A stretch of 6,167 bases of DNA from Planctomycetota bacterium. GTDB lineage: Bacteria > Planctomycetota > Brocadiia > Brocadiales > Bathyanammoxibiaceae. Below are positions 1-6,077 of the stretch, one piece after another (the first letter of the stretch is position 1; each line of letters begins with the position of its first letter). Position numbers and translations under genes: made by a program. The notes below the pieces were generated by a model that saw only the letters and a list, made by a program, of their open reading frames with translations, had not been told where the DNA came from and did no database searches. The stretch lies in the NCBI GenBank assembly GCA_030623665.1, contig JAUXLO010000111.1:1-6167 (forward strand), written 5' to 3'.

Positions 1-1163
1 AAGAGGCCTTGCGCAGCAACCCTGACATACGGGCCTCCCTCAACCGCTGGGAGGCGTCTCAAGAGGCCATTGACAGCGCCAAGTCACTTGACGACCCGAA
101 GCTCGGTTTCTCACTGAGAGGCGCAAAGAATCCAGTACAGGTCGAGGGGGGCTGGAACAGATATAAGCGCATGGGCTCCCTCTCCCAGAAGATACCCTTC
201 CCCGGCAAACTCCGCCTCAGGGGGGAGATAGCCTCCGAGGCCTCCGGGATGTCCAAGAGTGACTGGGAAGAAACAATAAGGACGATAACGGCACTGGCAA
301 AGTCGGCATACTACGATCTTCACTTCATCCATAAGGCCATAGACATAAACTATGAAGATAAAGACCTGTTAGAGAATCTTGCAAGGACGGCAGAGACCCG
401 TTACAGGGTAGGCAAGACCCCGCAAAGAGACGTCCTCGCGGCCCAGGTAGAGCTTGCAAAGATCATAAACGACCTCAGGGTGCTGGAAGAAGAAAGGAAA
501 TCCGCAGAGACCAGGATAAACACCCTCCTAAATCGAGACCCGGAAGCACCTCTGGGCAGGCCGGAAGACTATACACAACACAAACTATCCATCACACTCC
601 AGGATGCAGAGACCCTGGCCGTCAAGAACAGGCCTGAACTCAAGAAATTTGATTTCGCAATAAAGAGAAATAAATCCGTCCACAAGCTGGCCAAAAAGGA
701 TCTCTATTTCCCCGACCCGGAAATTGGCGTCCACTACATGCAGACGGAAACGCTTGCAGACAACTGGAGGTCGCAGGTCGGCATAAACCTCCCCTGGATA
801 TGGGGCAAGAACAGGGCAAAGGTAAGGGAGTCCAAGGAGGCCGTCAAGGCCGCCGAGGCCGATTACCAGGCCGTACAAAACTACGTGTTGTTTGAGGTAA
901 AGGACTTCTGGGTAAAGGCCACCAACGCACAAACCACCGCAAAGATATATTCCGAAAATGTAATACCCCTGGCGGAACAATCGCTCAAGGCGGCCATTAC
1001 CGAGTATAAGACAGGAAAGATAGACTTCCTCACATTAATAGACAGCGAGAGTACGCTGCTCGATGCCGAACTCGTGTACTACCGCGCACTGGCAGACTTC
1101 GAAATCAATCTGGCGGAAATGGAAAGGGCGGTAGGCATTCCACTAACACAGGACGGGTTCTAA
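1..1163 (+). CDS. TolC/CusC-family outer-membrane efflux channel, 5' end outside window
   Basis: This is the outer-membrane factor of a tripartite efflux pump: a trimeric beta-barrel with a long periplasmic alpha-helical tunnel. The frame is open from the left edge (first whole codon at nt 3, reading E-A-L-R-S-N-P-D-I). A TTG at nt 9 could serve as a start, but it lies inside the conserved opening helix and would leave no signal peptide, so the true start is upstream. Numbering from nt 9, the protein shows the internal duplication of the OEP family: TRYRVGKTPQRDVL (130-143) parallels TEYKTGKIDFLTLI (331-344) about 200 residues later, and QKIPFPGKLRLRGEIA (60-75) parallels NLPWIWGKNRAKVRE (260-274). 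Long Ala/Glu/Lys-rich helices lie between them. About 386 residues are visible, so probably only some tens are missing. The TAA stop overlaps the next gene's ATG. The family call is firm; substrate assignment rests on the neighbouring cusB/cusA-like genes. Confidence 0.93.
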   Translation, partial: EALRSNPDIRASLNRWEASQEAIDSAKSLDDPKLGFSLRGAKNPVQVEGGWNRYKRMGSLSQKIPFPGKLRLRGEIASEASGMSKSDWEETIRTITALAKSAYYDLHFIHKAIDINYEDKDLLENLARTAETRYRVGKTPQRDVLAAQVELAKIINDLRVLEEERKSAETRINTLLNRDPEAPLGRPEDYTQHKLSITLQDAETLAVKNRPELKKFDFAIKRNKSVHKLAKKDLYFPDPEIGVHYMQTETLADNWRSQVGINLPWIWGKNRAKVRESKEAVKAAEADYQAVQNYVLFEVKDFWVKATNAQTTAKIYSENVIPLAEQSLKAAITEYKTGKIDFLTLIDSESTLLDAELVYYRALADFEINLAEMERAVGIPLTQDGF

Positions 1164-2587
1164 TGGACCGCGAAAGGAAGATAAAGATGCACCACAGAAA
1201 ATTAATGGCCCTCCTGACCGTTTTGGCAGTCTTCGCCGGTCTGGCTCTCCTTGACGGTCTGGCTTCCCTTGATATGTACGCCCCCAACATGGGTATAGAC
1301 GCCGATTCGAGACTGTTATGGGCCGAGTCTGAAGGGGTGGAGTACGAATATTTCTGCGCCATGCATCCGCAGGTCGTCTCAGACGAGCCGGGGAAGTGTC
1401 CAATCTGCGGTATGCCCCTATCCAAGAGGCCCAAGGTGGGTGCAATGGCCGGGGAAGAGGGCCTGCCCGAGGTGCCCATGGTACAGCTAAGCCCAAGACA
1501 GATACGTCTGGCCGGGGTAAAAGTGGAACCAGCAACCTACCGGCATCTGGTAAAGACGATATACACGGTGGGCAACATGACGTATGACGAAAGGCTGCTC
1601 GCCTACGTCACAGCCTGGGTGGCAGGAAGGGTAGACAAACTCTTTGTAGATTTCACGGGTGTTGAGGTGAAAAAGGACGAACCGCTGGTATGGATATACA
1701 GCCCTGACCTTGTATCCGCACAACGGGAATACCTCCTGGCCCTCGAGACCCAGGAAAAGATGAGAAACAGCTCTCTCGATGAGATAGTAAAGAGCGCAGA
1801 CTATATGCTTGATGCAACTCGTGACAGGTTGCTCCTCTGGGGGATTACCGAAAAGCAGATAGAAGAACTGAGTGAGACCGGAGAGGTACAGGAGCACATG
1901 ACCATCTACGCCCCCATGGCGGGGACGGTCATAAAGAAGGACATCCTTGAAGGACAATACGTGGAAGAAGGCACAAAGATGTACACAATAGCCGACCTCA
2001 CCGAACTGTGGATGATGGCGGACGTATACGAGTATGAGATGTCGCTGATTAAACTGGGTCAAAAGGTAGACATCACCACGGCCGCCTTCCCCGGCCGGAC
2101 GTTTACCGGCACGGTCGCCTTCATAGACCCATTTCTGAACGAGATCACCCGGTCGTTAAAGGTGAGGGTGGACGTTCCAAACCCAGAGCTGAAACTAAAG
2201 CCCGCTATGTTTGTCAACGTTACTATAAAGATACCGTTGGGTAACTCGGACGAGGAACTCATTAAGAAGCCCACAGGGGTACTGGCCATACCACGCTCTG
2301 CGGTACTGGACACTGGGCGGAGGAAGCTCATTTACGTAGAGATAGAAGAGGGCCTGTTTGAGGCCAGGGAGATAGAGACCGGTTTTACAGCCGAGGGATA
2401 TGTCGAGGTTTTAGAAGGACTTAAGCAGGGGGAGATGGTGGTCGCTGCAGGGTCGTTCCTGCTTGACGCCGAGTCGCAGTTAGGGCCTGGGGTCGGGGCG
2501 CAGTACTTCGGTGCAACCGGCGGCCCTGAAGGTGAGGAAGAGACCCACGTCAAAGAGAAGGCCCCCAGCAAGACCCACAGGCACTAG
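1163..2587 (+). CDS. cusB: CusB-type periplasmic adaptor (RND membrane fusion protein) with N-terminal heavy-metal-binding domain
   Basis: This adaptor links the inner-membrane pump to the outer-membrane channel and probably hands metal to the pump. In order: a hydrophobic export or anchor segment (about 14-30, no lipobox seen); a short metal-binding domain (about 61-88) with F-C-A-M-H-P and C-P-I-C-G-M-P-L, giving candidate ligands C65, M67, H68, C79, C82 and M84; the first barrel-sandwich half (about 150-182); an alpha-hairpin (about 183-245); the second half, IYAPMAGTVIKKDILEGQYV (248-267); a beta-barrel region (about 275-350); and a membrane-proximal domain ending near residue 440. The C-terminal tail is charged and ends T-H-R-H. 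At 474 residues it is longer than E. coli CusB (about 407), partly because of the metal-binding insert. The ATG at 1163 overlaps the upstream TAA (TAATG), suggesting translational coupling. An ATG at 1187 (residue 9) has a better-placed Shine-Dalgarno and may be the real start. The family assignment is secure; Cu/Ag specificity is inferred from this domain and the partner pump. Confidence 0.94.
   Translation: MDRERKIKMHHRKLMALLTVLAVFAGLALLDGLASLDMYAPNMGIDADSRLLWAESEGVEYEYFCAMHPQVVSDEPGKCPICGMPLSKRPKVGAMAGEEGLPEVPMVQLSPRQIRLAGVKVEPATYRHLVKTIYTVGNMTYDERLLAYVTAWVAGRVDKLFVDFTGVEVKKDEPLVWIYSPDLVSAQREYLLALETQEKMRNSSLDEIVKSADYMLDATRDRLLLWGITEKQIEELSETGEVQEHMTIYAPMAGTVIKKDILEGQYVEEGTKMYTIADLTELWMMADVYEYEMSLIKLGQKVDITTAAFPGRTFTGTVAFIDPFLNEITRSLKVRVDVPNPELKLKPAMFVNVTIKIPLGNSDEELIKKPTGVLAIPRSAVLDTGRRKLIYVEIEEGLFEAREIETGFTAEGYVEVLEGLKQGEMVVAAGSFLLDAESQLGPGVGAQYFGATGGPEGEEETHVKEKAPSKTHRH
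1174..1178 (+). promoter_or_regulatory. Possible ribosome binding site for an internal cusB start at 1187
   Basis: AAGGA lies 8 nt before the ATG at 1187, within the first codons of the annotated cusB frame. A start there would give a protein beginning M-H-H-R-K-L-M-A-L-L, a compact export signal with a basic N-region. The upstream ATG at 1163 also has a candidate AGGA (1150-1153) 9 nt before it, so the sequence does not settle which start is used. Confidence 0.4.
1343..1426 (+). other. Heavy-metal-binding domain segment within cusB
   Basis: Residues 61-88 of the adaptor carry two clusters of soft ligands: C65-x-M67-H68-P and C79-P-I-C82-G-M84. This pattern matches the short heavy-metal-binding domain (YHS-like, HMBD family) often found at the N-terminus of Cus-type adaptors and in copper P-type ATPases. 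It sits in the periplasm just after the export segment, where it could capture Cu(I) or Ag(I). The motif is directly visible; the metal is inferred from family knowledge. Confidence 0.85.
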
Positions 2588-2603
2588 TTAAAAGCCAACA
2601 ACT

Positions 2604-5600
2604 GTGATCAACGCCATCATAAAATTCTGCATAGGAAACAGGCTGCTCATCCTGTTCTTCTACGTCATAGTGGTGGCCGTAGGGATATATTGTCTGCGTA
2701 AAACCCCTATGGATGCCATACCGGACCTGAGTGAGAACTTTCAGATTGTGTTCACCGACTGGCCCGGCAGGGCCCCCCAGGACGTAGAGGACCAGATAAC
2801 CTATCCCCTGAGTGTCCAGCTCCAGGGTCTGGCAGGGGTAAAGACCGTACGGTCTACTTCAGACTTCGGGTTCTCCATAATAAACATCATCTTCGAGGAG
2901 AACATAGGCTATTACTTCTCCAGGGAGCGCATCCTGGAGAGGTTGAGCCTGGCCGCAAGTTTCCTGCCGCCGGGTGTCGTGCCCTACCTCGCCCCGGATG
3001 AAACGGCCCTGGGGCAAATCTTCTGGTACACCGTCGAGGGAGAGGGCTACGACCTTGGGGAGCTGAGGGCCATTCAGGACTGGTACGTCCGCTACCAGCT
3101 CAACGCCGTCCCCGGCGTCGCGGAGGTAGCCAGCGTGGGGGGGTATGTCAAGGAATACCAGATAGACGTAGACCCCAACAAGCTCATCGCCCACAACATC
3201 CGCCTAAGCGACGTCTTTCACCACGTAATGGCCAGCAACAGGACGGTAGGGGCAAAGGTGGTTGAGCAAAATGACATGGAATATCTGGTCAGGGGATTGG
3301 GCTGGATAGAAAACCTGGAGGATATAGAAAACATAGTGGTGGGCGCAAAGAACAACGTGCCCATATACGTGAAGAACGTCGCCACGGTGCAGGTCGGTCC
3401 CGCCTTCCGGAGGGGTGTTTTGGAAAAGGACGGCAGCGAGGTTACAGGCGGCGTGGTGATAATGCGGTACGGTGAGGATGCACTTTCAGTCATTAAAAGG
3501 GTAAAAGAGAAGATAAAGGATCTGGAGCCGGGCCTACCACCGGGGGTAAAGATCGTCCCAGCCTATGACAGGACAGACCTTATACACAGATCCATTGGCA
3601 CCCTGGAGCACACACTCCTACACGAGGGCATAATTGCCCTTATCTGCATCGGTGTCTTCCTGATGCACTTCCCAAGCACCGTCATCATTGTCCTGACACT
3701 GCCCCTTGCCATACTGATATCCTTTATACTTATGTACCCCCTGCACGTAACCGCAAACATCATGTCCCTCTCGGGTATCGCCATTTCCATAGGCGTGCTG
3801 GTGGATGCGAGCATCGTTATAACGGAAAACGCCTTCAGGAATCTGACCCTGAAATTCGGCAAGAATAAGGTAAGGGGTGACACAAGAGAGATTGTGCTGG
3901 AGTCCTCCAAGGTGGTGGGTTCACCCATCTTCTTCTCTGTGATGATAATGCTCCTGTCTTTTACCCCAATATTCGCCCTGAGGGGTATCGAGGGAAAACT
4001 ATTTCACCCCCTGGCCTTTACGTTTGTCATGGCCATGATAGGCACGGCCATAATAGCCATAACCCTTGTGCCGGTCCTGGCAACCCTCCTGGTAAAAGGA
4101 AGACTCCTTAATGAGCGTGAAAACCCGGTAGTACGCTTTCTTATGGCCATATATACCCCCATCCTGATGAAGGCAATCAGATTCAAATGGGTCACCATCG
4201 GTATAACTGTAGGCCTCATCGGTATCGCCATATTTCTCTCTACCTTTATAGGCAGGGAGTTTATGCCCCCGCTGGATGAGGGTTCCATACTGGACATGCC
4301 CGTCTCCCTGCCCAGTACCTCCATCACCAGGGCCGCCGCCGATCTAAAGAAACGAACCGCCCTGATACGTACCATCCCGGAGGTGGACATGGTACTTGGA
4401 AAGGCCGGTAGGGCGGAGACCCCGACGGACCCCGCACCTATAGAGATGATGGAAACCATAATCACCCTGAAGCCGAAGAAGGAGTGGCGAAAGGGTATGA
4501 CCAAGGAAAAGATCATCCTGGAACTGGATGCCCTGGTAAAAATCCCCGGCTGGAGCAACATCTGGACCCAGCCCATCATAAACCGAGTAGACATGCTGGC
4601 CACAGGCATCAGAACCCAGGTTGGGGCAAAGATATTCGGCAGTGACCTGGTCGTCCTGGAGTACCTGGCCAACCAGGTGGGAGACGTCTTGAGGACAATC
4701 CGCGGCGCGGCGGACATCTACCCGGAGAAAATAGCAGGCGAAAATTATCTGGAGATAGATGTAGACCGTGCCGAGGCAGCCAGATACGGTGTAAACCTGG
4801 GAGACGTCCAGGACATAATCGAGGTAGCAATGGGGGGGAAAACCGTCACCTGGACGGTGGAGGGGCGAGAACGCTTCCCTGTAAGAGTGCGATATGGGCG
4901 GGAGCTGAGGACCGATATCGACTCCATAAAGAGAATACTGATAGACACTGTCCGCGGGGCACAGATACCGCTCTACCAGATAGCAGACATACGCGTAACG
5001 CCGGGACCCACCAAGATAAAGAGCGAGGACGGGCTCCTGACCATCTACGTGCTCTTTAATGCCAGGGGCAGGGACGTGGTCGGCCTGGTAGAGGCGGCCC
5101 AAAAGGCCGTCCACGAAAAGATAGACTTCCCGCCGGGCTATTTCCTGGTTTGGAGCGGACAGTACGAGCACCAGATGAGGGCTAAAAGGACGCTCCAGTT
5201 TATAATGCCCATAGTCATCCTCATCATGTTCATGCTCTTGTATATCACCTACGGCTCCTTCGCCGACACGTTGATAATAATGATTGCCGTGCCCGCGGCC
5301 CTGACGGGTGGAATGGTCCTGCTCTTCTTCATGGGCTACAACTTCAGCGTCGCCGTCTGGGTAGGCTTCATCGCCCTTTTCGGTATATCGGTGGAAACGG
5401 GTGTGGTAATGGTGGTCTTCCTCAAAGAGGCGCTGGGAAAGAGGCGCCCCGAAGACATAAAGGAAACGAAAGATATTACCGAGGCGATAATGGAGGGCGC
5501 CTCACTCAGGCTGAGGCCCAAGCTCCTGACCGTCTCTACCACCTTCTTTGCCCTCCTTCCCATGCTGTGGGCCACCGGCACGGGTTCAGAGATAATGAGG

Positions 5601-5843
5601 CCCCTGGCAGTGCCCATGATCGGAGGGATAATCACGTCGGATGCAGTAATCCTGCTGGTCATTCCCGTACTCTACCACATGTGGACGGAATGGACGCTGC
5701 TGAGACCCAAGAGGCCGAAAAAACCGCGGAAGGTGAAAAGGACCACGCCAAAGGGTGAGAAAAGGGGCTGGTTCAAGAAAAAGAAGAAAGAACGCGGAGA
5801 GGAGGGCCTGAGTCCGGGAGAAGGTTCAGGTCTCAATAAGTAA
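2604..5843 (+). CDS. cusA: CusA-type heavy-metal efflux RND transporter (Cu/Ag type)
   Basis: This is the proton-driven inner-membrane pump of the tripartite system, a trimer with 12 membrane segments. TM1 is about 13-31, TM2-TM6 about 339-497, TM7 about 528-548, and TM8-TM12 about 866-1025, with large periplasmic domains after TM1 and TM7. Recalled alignment with E. coli CusA (about 1047 aa) places M565, M615 and M664 on the metal-site methionines M573, M623 and M672, and E617 on E625. D401, E931 and K973 match the proton-relay residues D405, E939 and K984. Family signatures include PMDAIPDLSE (35-44), EVASVGGYVKEYQ (174-186) and MSLSGIAISIGVLVDASIV (387-405). The GTG at 2604 is the only reasonable start: TAA stands in frame at 2589-2591, and the next Met (36) would delete TM1. 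No clear Shine-Dalgarno is seen, so coupling to cusB, 16 nt upstream, is likely. The C-terminus has an unusually basic tail (1034-1079). Several other CusA methionines are replaced, so Cu/Ag specificity is probable rather than certain. Confidence 0.96.
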   Translation: MINAIIKFCIGNRLLILFFYVIVVAVGIYCLRKTPMDAIPDLSENFQIVFTDWPGRAPQDVEDQITYPLSVQLQGLAGVKTVRSTSDFGFSIINIIFEENIGYYFSRERILERLSLAASFLPPGVVPYLAPDETALGQIFWYTVEGEGYDLGELRAIQDWYVRYQLNAVPGVAEVASVGGYVKEYQIDVDPNKLIAHNIRLSDVFHHVMASNRTVGAKVVEQNDMEYLVRGLGWIENLEDIENIVVGAKNNVPIYVKNVATVQVGPAFRRGVLEKDGSEVTGGVVIMRYGEDALSVIKRVKEKIKDLEPGLPPGVKIVPAYDRTDLIHRSIGTLEHTLLHEGIIALICIGVFLMHFPSTVIIVLTLPLAILISFILMYPLHVTANIMSLSGIAISIGVLVDASIVITENAFRNLTLKFGKNKVRGDTREIVLESSKVVGSPIFFSVMIMLLSFTPIFALRGIEGKLFHPLAFTFVMAMIGTAIIAITLVPVLATLLVKGRLLNERENPVVRFLMAIYTPILMKAIRFKWVTIGITVGLIGIAIFLSTFIGREFMPPLDEGSILDMPVSLPSTSITRAAADLKKRTALIRTIPEVDMVLGKAGRAETPTDPAPIEMMETIITLKPKKEWRKGMTKEKIILELDALVKIPGWSNIWTQPIINRVDMLATGIRTQVGAKIFGSDLVVLEYLANQVGDVLRTIRGAADIYPEKIAGENYLEIDVDRAEAARYGVNLGDVQDIIEVAMGGKTVTWTVEGRERFPVRVRYGRELRTDIDSIKRILIDTVRGAQIPLYQIADIRVTPGPTKIKSEDGLLTIYVLFNARGRDVVGLVEAAQKAVHEKIDFPPGYFLVWSGQYEHQMRAKRTLQFIMPIVILIMFMLLYITYGSFADTLIIMIAVPAALTGGMVLLFFMGYNFSVAVWVGFIALFGISVETGVVMVVFLKEALGKRRPEDIKETKDITEAIMEGASLRLRPKLLTVSTTFFALLPMLWATGTGSEIMRPLAVPMIGGIITSDAVILLVIPVLYHMWTEWTLLRPKRPKKPRKVKRTTPKGEKRGWFKKKKKERGEEGLSPGEGSGLNK

Positions 5844-5850
5844 GAACAGG

Positions 5851-5856
5851 AAGGAG
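5851..5856 (+). promoter_or_regulatory. Shine-Dalgarno-like AAGGAG before the 43-codon frame
   Basis: AAGGAG ends 7 nt before the ATG at 5864, which is near-ideal spacing. It is stronger than the translation signal of cusA. It may drive the short frame, or it may be a relic of a gene start since overrun by repeats. Confidence 0.45.
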
Positions 5857-5863
5857 TAGAAAA

Positions 5864-5995
5864 ATGCAGCGCGCGAGCCTGCTCCAACGCTGCACCCACA
5901 CCCTCCCCCTTCCCCCTCCCATCAAGGGAGGGGGAGAAGGGAAAAACTCCCATCAAGGGAGGGGGAAATACAAGCAGAACATGAGGGGAGGGTAA
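5864..5995 (+). CDS. Doubtful 43-residue ORF running through the repeats
   Basis: An ATG with a well-placed AAGGAG opens a frame that ends in TAA at 5993-5995, 82 nt before the next gene. The peptide begins M-Q-R-A-S-L-L-Q-R-C. It then reads L-P-L-P-P-P-I-K-G-G-G-E-G-K, which is simply the translation of the palindromic repeat, and ends with a basic stretch, Y-K-Q-N-M-R-G-G. It has no membrane segment, signal peptide or recognisable domain. It could be a real small peptide, the stub of a gene disrupted by repeats, or chance. Chance or a relic seems most likely, because over half the frame is repeat or G-rich sequence. Confidence 0.2.
   Translation: MQRASLLQRCTHTLPLPPPIKGGGEGKNSHQGRGKYKQNMRGG
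5865..5894. repeat. 7-bp perfect inverted repeat (TGCAGCG / CGCTGCA)
   Basis: TGCAGCG at 5865-5871 is matched by CGCTGCA at 5888-5894, with a 16-nt loop. As RNA it would form a GC-rich stem just after cusA and would bury the ATG region of the short frame. As DNA its half-sites are 23 nt apart centre to centre, about two helical turns, a spacing also seen in dimer-binding operators. No T run follows, so it is a weak terminator candidate. Confidence 0.5.
5901..5920. repeat. Polypyrimidine mirror repeat with G-quadruplex motif on the minus strand
   Basis: The + strand here is C3-T-C5-TT-C5-T-C3, a perfect 20-nt mirror repeat made only of pyrimidines (22 nt including the flanking A on each side). 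The minus strand therefore has four G runs of at least three, with loops of 1, 2 and 1 nt, which is the canonical G-quadruplex pattern. Mirror polypyrimidine tracts can also form intramolecular triplex DNA. The sequence pattern is certain; whether any such structure forms is inference. Confidence 0.7.
5911..5935. repeat. 10-bp palindromic hairpin with ATCAA loop
   Basis: TCCCCCTCCC (5911-5920) pairs perfectly with GGGAGGGGGA (5926-5935) around a 5-nt ATCAA loop. Outside a small mismatch, a further four pairs are possible (5904-5907 with 5939-5942). An all-GC/AT stem of this strength downstream of cusA could protect the 3' end of the message or reduce read-through. The look is that of a dispersed intergenic repeat rather than a dedicated terminator, since no T run follows. 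Confidence 0.7.
5916..5935 (+). repeat. Direct repeat copy 1 (20 nt, CTCCC-ATCAA-GGGAG core)
   Basis: This is the first of two identical 20-nt copies with a palindromic core, CTCCC-ATCAA-GGGAG followed by GGGGA. The second starts 31 nt later, and identity stops exactly at both ends. Similar C/G-rich palindromes are scattered through intergenic DNA of various environmental bacteria; that comparison is from memory, not from a search. Confidence 0.85.
5947..5966 (+). repeat. Direct repeat copy 2 (20 nt, CTCCC-ATCAA-GGGAG core)
   Basis: This is the second identical copy. It lacks the C-rich left extension, so its own hairpin is only 5 bp (5947-5951 with 5957-5961). Its G-rich right arm could pair instead with the C-rich tract at 5901-5920, making alternative folds with copy 1 possible. 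Confidence 0.85.
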
Positions 5996-6064
5996 AAAGA
6001 AAGCCGTCCCGGTCAAGAAATAGTAACAAAAAGTTGTTTTGCAGAAGTTTTAAATCAAACCGAA

Positions 6065-6069
6065 AGGAG
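6065..6069 (+). promoter_or_regulatory. Ribosome binding site of the gene starting at 6078
   Basis: AGGAG, inside a purine-rich AAAGGAGA, lies 8 nt before the ATG at 6078. This is a strong, well-spaced Shine-Dalgarno and decides the start of the partial gene at the right edge. Confidence 0.8.
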
Positions 6070-6077
6070 AAAGAGAG

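Larger units (their letters stand above)
5844..6077. other. Repeat-bearing intergenic region after cusA
   Basis: This 234-nt gap separates the efflux operon from the next gene. It holds a 7-bp inverted repeat, a pure-pyrimidine mirror repeat, two copies of a 20-nt palindromic repeat, a further G-rich stretch (5985-5992), and a doubtful 43-codon frame. From about 6000 to 6060 it turns AT-rich, where a promoter for the next gene would be expected. I could not find a convincing -35/-10 pair or a sigma-54 site. No classical intrinsic terminator (GC stem followed directly by a T run) is visible. Confidence 0.8.

Noticed and set aside
9..11. TTG at nt 9 as the true start of the outer-membrane channel gene
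   Set aside because: The frame is open to the window edge, the residues before it (E-A) continue the conserved helix, and a start here would remove the signal peptide that the family needs.
1396..1587. A 63-codon + strand frame inside cusB
   Set aside because: It is out of frame within a conserved part of the adaptor (just after and including the metal-binding domain), with no recognisable product.
4344..5171. A 275-codon open frame on the minus strand inside cusA
   Set aside because: It lies wholly antisense to a strongly conserved pump gene and its translation shows no domain or sensible composition. It is a by-product of the codon bias of the + strand gene. The same applies to the other minus-strand frames opposite the three pump genes.
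5916..5966. CRISPR array
   Set aside because: There are only two repeat copies, with an 11-nt gap between them and a low-complexity palindromic sequence; spacer length and repeat number do not fit a CRISPR.
6025..6040. AACAA-AAAG-TTGTT followed by T residues as an intrinsic terminator
   Set aside because: The stem is only 5 bp and mostly A-T, too weak for a credible terminator, and it sits just upstream of the next gene's ribosome binding site.
6034..6055. TTGTTT and TTAAAT as a sigma-70 promoter for the gene at 6078
   Set aside because: The two elements are only about 10 nt apart instead of about 17, and no better-spaced pair was found, so no promoter is annotated.
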